Source: an uncultured Anaerolineae bacterium
GTDB taxonomy: Bacteria > Chloroflexota > Anaerolineae > Promineifilales > Promineifilaceae
Assembly: GCA_905479495.1 (NCBI GenBank)
Contig: CAJQMR010000008.1
Location: 1 to 64,000, forward strand
DNA: 64,000 nt
Reading direction: 5' to 3'
The notes beneath the pieces are model-generated. The model was not told the DNA's origin. It saw only the letters and a program-made list of their open reading frames with translations, and searched no databases. Position numbers and translations under genes: made by a program. Positions 43,233 to 51,061 of this stretch are shown here, one piece after another (the first letter of the stretch is position 1; each line of letters opens with the position of its first letter).

Positions 43233-43291
43233 CGGAGTAATCTGCAACCAGGAAGTCAATCTGGTGCTTTTTTTTACTCAAAATTTTGATT

Positions 43292-43307
43292 AATCAATCA
43301 ATAAAAT
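43292..43307 (+). promoter_or_regulatory. second copy of the TetR-operator-like sequence
   Basis: AATCAATCAATAAAAT differs by one base from 42592-42607. It lies 14 bp before the ATG of the HXXEE gene. Confidence 0.6.
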
Positions 43308-43320
43308 AGGGAGATTAAAA

Positions 43321-43950
43321 ATGAACAAGAAAATAGAAGAAGTAAAGCGGTACACGCTTTACACACAATTGCTTAACGGGATAGTTACCATTGGCGCGCT
43401 CGTCATAATTGGGCTTATTATAGTGGATCCATCTCGCCTTACAGAGCCAGATTGGGTTATCTGGCTGCTGGTTGTCATTGGTGGAATGCACACATTCGAA
43501 GAGTACACTTGGCCCGGAGGCTTTATCCGCTGGATTAATTCTCGCTATTTTCGCAATGCAGATGCAGACGTTCCACTATCTGCCAAAAATGCGTTTTTTA
43601 CAGATGCAACGGCCGGTGTGGTGATTATGGCTATGCTAGCGGTGATTGGCACAAATTATTTGTGGCTTACGTTGGGCATTGCCGCCATCTTTTTCATTAA
43701 CGGGGCCTGGCATTTAACAGCAACCGTTACCCAGGGGATCTACTCACCAGGGTCAATTTCTTCGGCCCTGTTTAACTTGCCTTTGGGGGCATATATTATC
43801 TACTTTTACGCAGCGGCTGGTTCTGTAACGTGGGTGGAACTTCTGATTGCTTATTTCATTGGGCTTTTGGTTCACATTCTGTTTTTTGCGACCTTGCGCC
43901 AGGAATTGAATAAACAGCAACGTTTAGCGCACAAGCTGGCAGCGGAATGA
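43321..43950 (+). CDS. HXXEE-domain membrane protein
   Basis: The 209-residue protein has about six hydrophobic helices. The motif GGMHTFEEYTWPGGF (His-x-x-Glu-Glu) defines the HXXEE family, whose function is not known but which may bind metal or act as a membrane enzyme. It is preceded by GGGAG and an operator-like sequence shared with the divergently controlled tetR-like gene upstream, so it is the likely target of that regulator. Confidence 0.8.
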   Translation: MNKKIEEVKRYTLYTQLLNGIVTIGALVIIGLIIVDPSRLTEPDWVIWLLVVIGGMHTFEEYTWPGGFIRWINSRYFRNADADVPLSAKNAFFTDATAGVVIMAMLAVIGTNYLWLTLGIAAIFFINGAWHLTATVTQGIYSPGSISSALFNLPLGAYIIYFYAAAGSVTWVELLIAYFIGLLVHILFFATLRQELNKQQRLAHKLAAE

Positions 43951-44002
43951 TGGGGGAAAGTGCGCAGAACGGCCGTCAAAAATTCACCATTTCCATTTTC
44001 CC

Positions 44003-44914
44003 CTACGACTGCGGCAAAAACAGTAGCATCACGCCAAGAAAGGCAACGGCCGTTCCCACCATGCCCCGTACACTCACCGGCTTTTTGTACACGATAAACT
44101 CCACCGGGATGAGCAAAATGGGCGGCAGGGCCATCAGCGTGGAGGCAATGGCCAGCCGCGTCAGCTGGATGGCAATGAGGGAGAGCCAGATACCTAAAAA
44201 TGGGCCAGAAATCGAGCCGCCGATCATCGCCGGGAATGCTTGCCGGTTGCGCCACTGGCGCAAGGTGGCCCGCACCTGGCGCTGCCCAATGGCGATACCC
44301 CACAAAACGAGCAAGGCTACCAAAATACGAATCATCGTGGCCGAAATGGGCGAAAAATCATCGACCAGCCCGTAGCGCGCCGTCACCAGATTGGCCACCT
44401 GGCCCAGTGCGCCGCCCAGGCCAAACAAAATGCCGCTGCTGTATTGTTTGTTCTCCACGGCCGTTCGTCCCGGCTGCTTTTCTGTCACTACCCAGGCCAC
44501 CCCACCAACCGTGAGGAAAACGGCCGTTAGCTCCAACCCGCTCACCGTCTCGCCAAACAGCAGCCAGCCAAACAAGGTGCTAATAATCGGTACAGTTGAC
44601 ATAAGTAACATGGAGAGGCGCGGCCCGATGAGCACATACGCTTTGAACAGCAGCGTGTCCCCAATCACCAATCCGAGCAGGCTGGAAATCGCCAGCCAAA
44701 ACCAGCGGAAGCCCGCCACATGCAGCGGGAAAAGGCTGCCTTCTAAAACGAGATGGCTCAGGCTGAGGAACAAAAAGGCAAACAGCAGGCGGCTGCGGTT
44801 TACCACGTCGGAGCCGATGAGACGGCCGCTGTAGCTAAAAAAGAGGGCGGTGGCGGACCAGCAAACGGCCGTTCCCAGCGCAGCTAGTTCCCCGGCGTAA
44901 ATGAATGGTTGCAT
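44003..44914 (-). CDS. EamA-family (DMT) transporter
   Basis: The 303-residue protein has ten predicted helices in two EamA repeats: GELAALGTAVCWSATALFFSYSGRLIG starts the first, and SGILFGLGGALGQVANLVTARYGL the second. Proteins of this drug/metabolite transporter superfamily export amino acids, nucleosides or other metabolites. The substrate cannot be predicted. It precedes the deoxyribose-phosphate aldolase fusion gene on the same strand in order, but is downstream in transcription and separated by a word repeat. Confidence 0.85.
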   Translation of the reverse strand: MQPFIYAGELAALGTAVCWSATALFFSYSGRLIGSDVVNRSRLLFAFLFLSLSHLVLEGSLFPLHVAGFRWFWLAISSLLGLVIGDTLLFKAYVLIGPRLSMLLMSTVPIISTLFGWLLFGETVSGLELTAVFLTVGGVAWVVTEKQPGRTAVENKQYSSGILFGLGGALGQVANLVTARYGLVDDFSPISATMIRILVALLVLWGIAIGQRQVRATLRQWRNRQAFPAMIGGSISGPFLGIWLSLIAIQLTRLAIASTLMALPPILLIPVEFIVYKKPVSVRGMVGTAVAFLGVMLLFLPQS

Positions 44915-44937
44915 GATGTTTTGGTATAGGGGAGTGT

Positions 44938-45000
44938 TCAGTAAATCAGTATTCAGCCAATAATTACTGACCTACTGATTACTGACGACTGATCTCAGTA
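44938..45000. repeat. CAGTATTCAG/TACTGATTACTGA word repeat
   Basis: Repeated words CAGTAAATCAGTATTCAG and TTACTGACCTACTGATTACTGA form opposing arms. The stop codon of the aldolase fusion lies at its right edge. It is related to the repeat at 41901-41978. Confidence 0.65.
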
Positions 45001-46158
45001 AGCTGTCTCCGCTTTCTCCTGCAATTTGCGCCAGACGCGGCGGTAGTGACGGCCGTCCATCAGTTCCAAACTGTTGCCGTCCGGGTCGCGAAAGTAGATG
45101 GAGTGGGTGCCCAGCGACCAATCCTGCTCGTGTTCGATCTCGATCTCGTGGGCCAGCAGGCGGGCGCGCCAGCCGTCCATTTGCTCCGGCGGAATGGCCA
45201 GGCAAACGTGCCCTTGCCCCCGCGCCCCGTGTGCCGGGATGATGCTTTCGCGCACCTCTAATTTATTTATGTCAAATAAAATCAGCGTCGAATTTTGCCC
45301 GGTTTGCAGGAAGATGGCGTCTTCAAACTGGCTGCTGATGGGCAGCCCCAGCACCTCCGTGTAAAAGGTGCGGGCACGCGCAATGTCTGTCACGTACAGC
45401 ACCGCCTCGGCCACGCCCAAGATTTCTGTGCCGCCCTTGGCTGCGGCTGCGGCCTCCTGCATAATGCGCACGCCGCTGCTCACGCCCAGCCGGTTGGCCC
45501 CGGCGGCCACCATGCGCCGGGCATCGTCCAGCGAGCGAATCCCGCCGGAGGCTTTCACGCCCATGCCTTGCCCAACGGTGTGCCGCATCAGGGCCACATC
45601 CTCCACGGTGGCTCCACCGCCGCTAAAGCCAGTTGAGGTTTTCACAAAATCTGCGCCTGCCTGTTTAGCAATCTTGCAGACGCGCACCTTTTCCTCATTG
45701 GTCAGGTAGCTGGTTTCAATGATAGCTTTACATAAAGCGCCGTGTTGGTGGACGGTTTGGGTAACGGCCGTAATTTGCCCCAACGTAAATTCATCATCCT
45801 TGCTCTTCACTGCGCCGATGTTGATCACCATGTCAATTTCGCTGGCTCCCGCCTCGATAGCCGTTTGTGTTTCTGATACTTTTTCCTTGGTGGTGGTGGC
45901 CCCAAGAGGAAAACCTACCACGGCACACACCTTGACGCTGCTGCCTTGCAGCTGCAAGGCAGCAAAGCGGACGTGGGTGGGATTCACGCACACAGAGACA
46001 AACTGGTGCCGGATCGCCTCGCGGCACAGTTGGGCAATCATTTCTTCGGTGGCGTCGGGCTTGAGCAGGGTGTGGTCAATCAATCCGGCCAGACGGGTCG
46101 GGTCTTCATCAATCAGTTGAATAAGTTGTTCCGTTGTGGCAGTGGCTAACTCGGTCAT
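44995..46158 (-). CDS. deoC: deoxyribose-phosphate aldolase fused to a VOC domain
   Basis: Residues about 20-245 are a complete Deo[44 protein letters not shown], the Schiff-base Lys173 in DFVKTSTGF, and Lys202 in GVKASGGIR. It cleaves 2-deoxyribose-5-phosphate to glyceraldehyde-3-phosphate and acetaldehyde. Residues about 247-372 are a VOC domain ([28 protein letters not shown] with His317, [11 protein letters not shown] with Glu365). The usual first metal-ligand His of that domain is absent. DeoC alone is about 220 residues, so this is a true fusion with hardly any linker. GAGGAAAA is the ribosome site. Confidence 0.9.
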   Translation of the reverse strand: MTELATATTEQLIQLIDEDPTRLAGLIDHTLLKPDATEEMIAQLCREAIRHQFVSVCVNPTHVRFAALQLQGSSVKVCAVVGFPLGATTTKEKVSETQTAIEAGASEIDMVINIGAVKSKDDEFTLGQITAVTQTVHQHGALCKAIIETSYLTNEEKVRVCKIAKQAGADFVKTSTGFSGGGATVEDVALMRHTVGQGMGVKASGGIRSLDDARRMVAAGANRLGVSSGVRIMQEAAAAAKGGTEILGVAEAVLYVTDIARARTFYTEVLGLPISSQFEDAIFLQTGQNSTLILFDINKLEVRESIIPAHGARGQGHVCLAIPPEQMDGWRARLLAHEIEIEHEQDWSLGTHSIYFRDPDGNSLELMDGRHYRRVWRKLQEKAETAY

Positions 46159-46176
46159 TTTTCCTCGCTAAAATGG

Positions 46177-46207
46177 AACCTCCCGGAGATTTAGCCTCCG
46201 GGAGGTT
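46177..46207. terminator. hairpin between the selenoprotein-like and DeoC genes
   Basis: AACCTCCCGGA (46177-46187) and TCCGGGAGGTT (46197-46207) form an 11-bp perfect stem with a 9-nt loop. It lies downstream of the GrdB-like gene. A T-run is lacking on the minus strand, so termination is plausible but not certain. Confidence 0.55.
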
Positions 46208-46247
46208 AAAAATTCGATTTTAATGCCAGTATTTTAGTGGATTTGCC

Positions 46248-47210
46248 TCAAGTTGGCAGGGTACGGAAGGAGTGGGGGTAGTGGACGACGGTGGGGGCGG
46301 CAACGGCCGTTTCCAATAACTCTAATCCCAGGCGCAAAACATCCAACTGTCGCTCTCCATCGTGTGGGGCACCTAACGGCCGTCCCATCAAAAACGGCGT
46401 CAGCAGCAGGCGTGGAATTTGCATCGGGGCCAGTCGTCCAGCAAAAGTAGCAATGGCAATCACCACGGTGGGAATCCCGGCCGCTTCAAACACCCTGGCA
46501 ACGTGCCCCACGGACACGTGACAAACCGGTCAGGCGGGCAGCAGGACCATCGCCTCGATGCCCCGCTGTTTGATCATCTCTGCCCACTGGGGCGCGCTTT
46601 TTTTCAGTAATGGTGTTTGAGCGGCGGCTCCCACAAACGAATACGCATTCTCGGCCAATTCACCAATCACGCCTGCCGCAGCCAGACTTTGCAGATGGGC
46701 CAGCGGCAGGATTACGTTGGGATCAGCGGCTGAACCGCGAATGTCGTAACCGCCGTGGCGCACGCGCAGCTTCTTTGGTGCGGTGTTCATGGGAATGGTG
46801 GACAGTGTGGGCGCTTCCCGCAAAAAGTCGCTAATGCGCACCATTGCCTCGAACTGCGTCATGTTTTCTTGGCCAAACGGCCGTGGATCATCCCCATCTA
46901 CAAAATGACCGCTGGAAGTGAGCAGTCCCAGCTTGAGTTGATTCAACGGCTTGGGCAGCGGGGTAAACGGGGCATCATCGTAGGCAAAACTGGCCGGTTT
47001 GTCGTACGATGCCTTCTGCCCGGCAATGACGTGCTCAGCCACTGGCTGCCAATCGCCGCTGTCCATGGCGTCTACCACTTTGGTAAACAGGGTTTGAATG
47101 AAAACGGTCGTTTCCTCATCACTCAGCCCCTTAAAAAACTTAAAGCTCAAATCAGAGCGGGAGCCATAGGAAAATGAGTTCTTGAACTCGGAGAAAGATT
47201 CGTAGTCCAT
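46248..47210 (-). CDS. GrdB/PrdB-family protein with in-frame TGA, probable selenoprotein
   Basis: The reading frame is open for 226 codons, meets TGA at 46530-46532, and continues for 93 more codons, giving 320 residues. The family is the glycine/sarcosine/betaine/D-proline reductase selenoprotein B group: LGLLTSSGHFVDGDDPRPFG, then EMIKQRGIEAMVLLPA-Sec227-PVCHVSVGHVARVFEAAGIPTVVI. Relatives have Cys-x-x-Cys-His here, so TGA falls on the redox Cys and gives Sec-Pro-Val-Cys. A SECIS-like hairpin follows the TGA. AAAGGA precedes the ATG. The protein likely performs a thiol/selenol reductive step. The substrate is unknown. A nonsense mutation is the alternative, but it is less likely given the exact position. 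Confidence 0.8.
46501..46519 (-). promoter_or_regulatory. bacterial SECIS-like hairpin
   Basis: On the minus strand ACGTGTCC (46519-46512) pairs with GGGCACGT (46508-46501), with one G-U pair and loop GTG. The loop begins 18 nt after the TGA and its first base is G, which fits the bacterial SECIS rule (16-37 nt, G in the first two loop bases). Confidence 0.65.
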
Positions 47211-47283
47211 CGGGGTCCTTTTATGAAGTTATAGAATCGGGTTACCCAATGTGACAACGCTCACAGTCCACTTCTTACATTGG

Positions 47284-47340
47284 AGATTGGACCAATTTTT
47301 GCGTATCCGAGTTCTTTACCGAAGAAAATTGGTCCAATCT
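47284..47340 (-). terminator. 16-bp perfect inverted repeat downstream of the ion-channel gene
   Basis: AGATTGGACCAATTTT (47284-47299) pairs with AAAATTGGTCCAATCT (47325-47340). It lies between the channel gene end and the GrdB-like gene start and may end the channel transcript. The words belong to the intergenic repeat style of this genome. Confidence 0.6.
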
Positions 47341-47358
47341 AACCTTGGCAGACACTAT

Positions 47359-48471
47359 TTAAAAGAACAGCAAAATCAGCCCGCAGCCAACGTAATACAC
47401 CACCGGAAATAGCCAGCGAGCCATACGATCAAGACGCTGAACGTCATCCCCGTTTTTGCGGAAATTTAGATACGCTATCACGTTTTCCAGTACCGAAAGC
47501 GACAAAATGATATAGCTAAACGTCAGCACCACATCCAGCACTGTCTGGTAAGAAAGCAGCGGCAAATTGTCGGCGGTGACAAAATCAAAGGCAACCACCG
47601 TGAGCACGCTGGTGAAGGAAACGCTGAGCCGGTCGGCCAGGTGCATGCTGCCAAAATCCATCCAGAACACGGCCCAGGAGATGGCCACAATCAAAAAGAG
47701 CGGCAATATCACGTTGCTGACGTAAAACTGAGGCAGGCGGCTGATTTCGATAAACATGGTTGTGGTCGAGAAGTCAAAATCCTCGCCCCGGTCCACCACG
47801 CTTTCCACATTGTCAATGCTCCATTCATTGGTTTCCCAGGACAAATCCTCGCGCTCCAACCGTTCCCCTTCTTCCAGAAAATCTTCTGGGCCAACAAAGG
47901 CAACCTGCTCGTTGGTGTAGAAGAAGGGAGCCACGGTAAAGCTGATGGTGTGGGCGTCAAAGGGAAACTCCTCAAAAAAGAACGGCTGCCAGATGTTGGC
48001 GTGGAACCGTTCAGTGTAGGTGACAAAGCCGTCGTAGTCGATGGTGAGGGTGGTGTGCAGCCGCTCGCGCGGACCGCGCACGTCTACCACTTCCAAATCT
48101 GGCCACCAGACGTCGGTTTTGAGCATTTCTACGGCCGTTTCCCCCTGAAAAACCTTCGTCTCCGTCCCTGCCACTGCCGGATCAAATGCCAGCCGGTCGT
48201 CAAACCAATCGGCGTAGATAAACGCTTCGATCTCAAATGTCTCTTCCTGCTCATTAATCGAGAAGATATTCAAGCCATACAGATCGACATACACTTCCAC
48301 TGGATTTTGATCAGGAGGTGGTGAAGCAACGTTGGTTGGCGAACCGGTTTGGGCCTGAACAGCCTGTACTGAGCCTGTCGAAGTAGCCGTACCGCCACCA
48401 AACAACCACGCCCCCAACAGCAAAAACAAACCCAGCAGCGCCCCCCGCCGGATCCATCGTGCATTATTCAT
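47359..48471 (-). CDS. pentameric ligand-gated ion channel (Cys-loop receptor homologue)
   Basis: The 370-residue protein has a signal peptide (RRGALLGLFLLLGAWLFGG) and an extracellular beta-sandwich of about 200 residues with DLYGLNIFSINEQEETFEIEAF, WWPDLEVVD and FFEEFPFDAHTISFTV (the FPFD and Trp-Pro motifs of the family). Four transmembrane helices follow: FYVSNVILPLFLIVAISWAVF (M1), the pore helix RLSVSFTSVLTVVAFDFVT (M2), then M3 and M4. The layout matches prokaryotic pLGICs such as GLIC and ELIC. As in those, the Cys-loop disulfide is absent. The ligand is unknown. It stands alone. Confidence 0.9.
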   Translation of the reverse strand: MNNARWIRRGALLGLFLLLGAWLFGGGTATSTGSVQAVQAQTGSPTNVASPPPDQNPVEVYVDLYGLNIFSINEQEETFEIEAFIYADWFDDRLAFDPAVAGTETKVFQGETAVEMLKTDVWWPDLEVVDVRGPRERLHTTLTIDYDGFVTYTERFHANIWQPFFFEEFPFDAHTISFTVAPFFYTNEQVAFVGPEDFLEEGERLEREDLSWETNEWSIDNVESVVDRGEDFDFSTTTMFIEISRLPQFYVSNVILPLFLIVAISWAVFWMDFGSMHLADRLSVSFTSVLTVVAFDFVTADNLPLLSYQTVLDVVLTFSYIILSLSVLENVIAYLNFRKNGDDVQRLDRMARWLFPVVYYVGCGLILLFF

Positions 48472-48519
48472 TTATCACGCTCACTTCTGGAAGTTAGTAG
48501 ATGGCCCGATTATACACGT

Positions 48520-48650
48520 TGATCTGTTTTGCCACAGAGGCCACAGAGAATTGAGAGGAAATGCTGCTGATTTGGACACTGATGAACACTGATTTACACA
48601 GATTAAGAAACAAACCCAGTGTTCATCTGTGTGAATCTGTGTCCTATTCC
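48520..48650. repeat. CACAGA/AACACTGATG word repeat
   Basis: Words such as CCACAGAGGCCACAGAG, AACACTGATGAACACTGAT and TTCATCTGTGTGAATCTGTG recur in opposite orientations and can form a loose hairpin between the ABC-transporter and channel genes. No gene was seen here. Confidence 0.6.
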
Positions 48651-49376
48651 TTAATACACCGTATCGCCGCGCACGAAAGCGGCCGTTTCCTGCCTCTCTG
48701 GTGCATTGAAAAACTGTTCGGTCTCGGCCACCTCAATCAGTTCCCCGGCCCACAGCAGGGCCGTGCGCTGGGCAGTGCGCCGGGCCTGGAAGATGTTGTG
48801 CGTCACCAGCACCACCGTCATGCCGCTGCGCTGGTTTTCCTCCCGAATGATCGCCTCGATGATGCCCACGTTGCTGGGGTCCAGGTTGGCCGTCGGTTCG
48901 TCCAGCAGTAGGACGTCCGGCTGGGTTACCAGGGCGCGGGCCAGCGCCACCCGCTGCGCTTCCCCCGCCGACAGCTTGGGCGCGGGCTGGTCGGCCAGAT
49001 GGGTCAGTCCCAAACGCGCCAGCCACTGAGCCTCGACCGCTTCCGGCAAAGGTTTGCCGCGCAACCCTGGCCCATAACGCAAATTGGCCCGCACCGACCG
49101 CTGGAGCAGCAACGGCCGTTGAAAAACAGTGGTCACCCGCCGCCGCTGCGCCAAATCTAGTTCCGGTGTAGCCAACTCCCCATTAAAACGGATACTGCCC
49201 CGGCTGGCTGGCTCCAAAAAGTTGAGCAGCCGCAGCAGCGTGCTTTTGCCTGCCCCGCTTGGCCCCACCAGCGCCAAAATCTCGCCCCGGTGAATGGTGA
49301 GCTGATCGAGGTTGAGGACGGTACGGCCGTCATACACCTTTTGCACTTGCGCGAGTTCGTAAATTGGCTGGTTCAT
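48651..49376 (-). CDS. tungstate/molybdate-type ABC transporter ATP-binding protein
   Basis: The 241-residue protein has Walker A GPSGAGKSTLLRLL, signature LSAGEAQRVALARAL, and Walker B PDVLLLDEPTANLD with a downstream His in VVLVTHN. It pairs with the permease whose stop overlaps its ATG (4 bp), forming an importer. The architecture and the ModE-like regulator upstream point to tungstate or molybdate (TupC-like). A substrate-binding protein was not found next to it. Confidence 0.85.
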   Translation of the reverse strand: MNQPIYELAQVQKVYDGRTVLNLDQLTIHRGEILALVGPSGAGKSTLLRLLNFLEPASRGSIRFNGELATPELDLAQRRRVTTVFQRPLLLQRSVRANLRYGPGLRGKPLPEAVEAQWLARLGLTHLADQPAPKLSAGEAQRVALARALVTQPDVLLLDEPTANLDPSNVGIIEAIIREENQRSGMTVVLVTHNIFQARRTAQRTALLWAGELIEVAETEQFFNAPERQETAAFVRGDTVY

Positions 49377-50074
49377 CGCCCCGTTCCTCGCTGCTGCAAA
49401 CGGTACAGCGCCAAATTGGCCAGCAAAGACAGCAGCAGCAAGATGATGCCCAGGGCAATCGCCAGGGCAAACTGCCCCTTTCGCGTTTCCAACACGATGG
49501 CTGTTGTGAGCACCCGCGTCTTCCCCTGGATGTTTCCGCCTACCAAAATCACCGCCCCCACTTCAGAAATGATGCTGCCAAACGCGGCCACAATGGCGGC
49601 AAACACGCCCAGCTTGGATTCCAACAGCATGGTGCGGGCCAGCTGCCAGCGGGTGGCGCCCAAAGCGCGCAGCTGCAAAGGTAACAGAGGGTCCAGGGAT
49701 TGAACGGCCGTTAACGTCAATCCCACCACCAGTGGCAAAGCAATAATCGTTTGGGCCATCACCATTGCTGACGGGGTAAATAACCAACCCAACTCGCCTA
49801 GTGGCCCTTGGTTAGAAAGCAGCAGGTAGACAAAAAGGCCCACCACCACTGGCGGCAAGCCCATGCCTGTATAAATCAAAGGAATGAGGCAGCCGCCGCC
49901 AGGGAATCGACCCATCAGCCCTAGTAGCGCTCCCACCGGCAGCCCCAGCAGCAGCGCCAGCAGCAAGGCAATGCCCGTTACCCGCAGCGTCAGGCCCACA
50001 ATGGCCAACAGCTCCGGATCGCGAGAAATCAGCAGTTGGAAGGCGTTGAAGAAAGCGTCTAACAGTGTTTGCAT
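49373..50074 (-). CDS. tungstate/molybdate-type ABC transporter permease
   Basis: The 233-residue protein has about five or six helices and the EAA-type loop LRALGATRWQLARTMLLESKLGVFAAIVAAFG, in which EAA...G is degenerate. It resembles TupB-type permeases, which are about this length. It is transcribed before the ATPase gene and overlaps it. A Mo/W-type palindromic operator lies about 150 bp upstream of its start. Confidence 0.85.
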   Translation of the reverse strand: MQTLLDAFFNAFQLLISRDPELLAIVGLTLRVTGIALLLALLLGLPVGALLGLMGRFPGGGCLIPLIYTGMGLPPVVVGLFVYLLLSNQGPLGELGWLFTPSAMVMAQTIIALPLVVGLTLTAVQSLDPLLPLQLRALGATRWQLARTMLLESKLGVFAAIVAAFGSIISEVGAVILVGGNIQGKTRVLTTAIVLETRKGQFALAIALGIILLLLSLLANLALYRLQQRGTGR

Positions 50075-50093
50075 GAAAAGGAGATTGGTGACT

Positions 50094-50154
50094 GGAGATT
50101 AGAGATTGGAGATTTTTACATTACCCAATCTCTAACCTCCACTCTCTTTTTTTT
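50094..50154. repeat. GGAGATTAGAGATTGG inverted repeat
   Basis: GGAGATTAGAGATTGG (50094-50109) pairs with CCAATCTCTAACCTCC (50125-50140) with one mismatch. A T-run follows at about 50148-50154. It shares its words with 35511-35575 and 57868-57893. Confidence 0.75.
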
Positions 50155-50219
50155 ATGATCATGCCAGGCCCGTGAATCAGGGTAAAAGCGGAGCTGGCTA
50201 ATAACACTCGAATTGCGTT

Positions 50220-50240
50220 GTTATGATAGTTTATCATAAC
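50220..50240. promoter_or_regulatory. palindromic operator, candidate ModE/TunR-like site
   Basis: GTTATGATA (50220-50228) and TATCATAAC (50232-50240) form a 9-bp perfect dyad with a 3-bp spacer. The ATAAC ends resemble molybdate-regulator boxes. It lies between the ModE-like gene (ends 50273) and the permease start (50074). Confidence 0.7.
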
Positions 50241-50272
50241 GATGTGGAAGTATAGGAGATTTCAAATGGGTG

Positions 50273-50635
50273 TCAATCAGAATCGTCGAGGGAAGCGGTA
50301 AGAAGGGGGGCCAGAACGGCCGTAAACCGTTCCTGCATTTGCTGTTCAACTTCTTGGCTAAACTGGTTGAAAGCGGTGATGAGATCCCGTGCCAGAGGGG
50401 TGAGCTGTGCGCCCCCGCCGCTTTTTCCGCCAATCTGGGTTTCTACCAATTTTTGCCCTAGACGCGTTTCCATCTCACGGATTTTTTGCCAGGCGGTACG
50501 GTAATGCACGTCCATTACTGTCGCTGCGGCGCTGATGGAACCGGTGTCGGCCACAGCTTGCAGCAGTTCCATCCGCCAGATAGAAAAAAACACGCCACTT
50601 TCATTTTCTAGCCACAGGTTCAGGTGGGGATTCAT
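50273..50635 (-). CDS. ModE-like / LysR-type winged-helix regulator without molbindin domain
   Basis: The 120-residue protein is a single winged HTH: FSIWRMELLQAVADTGSISAAATVMDVHYRTAWQKIREMETRLGQKLVETQIGGKSGGGAQLTPLARDLITAF. This is the ModE N-terminal domain form, with the GGKSGGG wing. The molybdate-binding C-terminal domain is absent, as in short TunR/ModE-like proteins. It lies directly upstream of the tungstate/molybdate-type transporter genes and next to a palindromic operator, so it likely controls metal uptake. A ligand-binding role is unclear. Confidence 0.85.
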   Translation of the reverse strand: MNPHLNLWLENESGVFFSIWRMELLQAVADTGSISAAATVMDVHYRTAWQKIREMETRLGQKLVETQIGGKSGGGAQLTPLARDLITAFNQFSQEVEQQMQERFTAVLAPLLTASLDDSD

Positions 50636-50988
50636 AAGCTGTCCAACTCGGTGCGGGCCTTTCGGGTTAGCCCCTGCACCACTAAATCATACGATTGATC
50701 GATCATGTGCCAAAATTCGTCATCGGGAATGGTGCCATTGGCGGTGACGGTGTTCCAATGCCGTTTGTTAAGATGATAGCCAGGGATAACGGCCGTATAC
50801 ATATCACGCAGCGCCAGGGCATCATTCGGATCGCATTTCAGCGAAATTCTAAGCGGATCGCTTCCCTCGGCAATGAGAGCAAACATTTTCCCCATTACTT
50901 TGTAAACCAGAGCGTCCGGGCCAAACGGCCGTTCCTCCGTCGTCCCTTTTTTGTTAAGCAAATAAGCCTGTACGGTTTCGAAATCCAT
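50632..50988 (-). CDS. MmcQ/YjbR-family protein
   Basis: The 118-residue protein starts MDFETVQAYLLNKKGTTEERPFG and has VYKVMGKMFALI, RISLKCDPNDALALRD and YHLNKRHWNTVTANGTI, the conserved segments of the MmcQ/YjbR family with a CyaY-like fold. Its biochemical role is not settled. GGAGAAAG supports ATG 50988 over an upstream in-frame ATG. Its stop overlaps the ModE-like start by 4 bp, so they are co-transcribed. Confidence 0.85.
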   Translation of the reverse strand: MDFETVQAYLLNKKGTTEERPFGPDALVYKVMGKMFALIAEGSDPLRISLKCDPNDALALRDMYTAVIPGYHLNKRHWNTVTANGTIPDDEFWHMIDQSYDLVVQGLTRKARTELDSL

Positions 50989-51012
50989 TCTTTCTCCGTT
51001 ATCGTCCGTCAT

Positions 51013-51060
51013 CGGTAATCGGTATTTTACTGATTACCGTTCACCGAATACCGATTACCG
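51013..51060. repeat. CGGTAATCGGTATT 14-bp perfect inverted repeat
   Basis: CGGTAATCGGTATT (51013-51026) pairs with AATACCGATTACCG (51047-51060). It lies between the thiolase end and the MmcQ gene start and belongs to the GATTACCG word family. Confidence 0.85.
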
Positions 51061-51061
51061 T

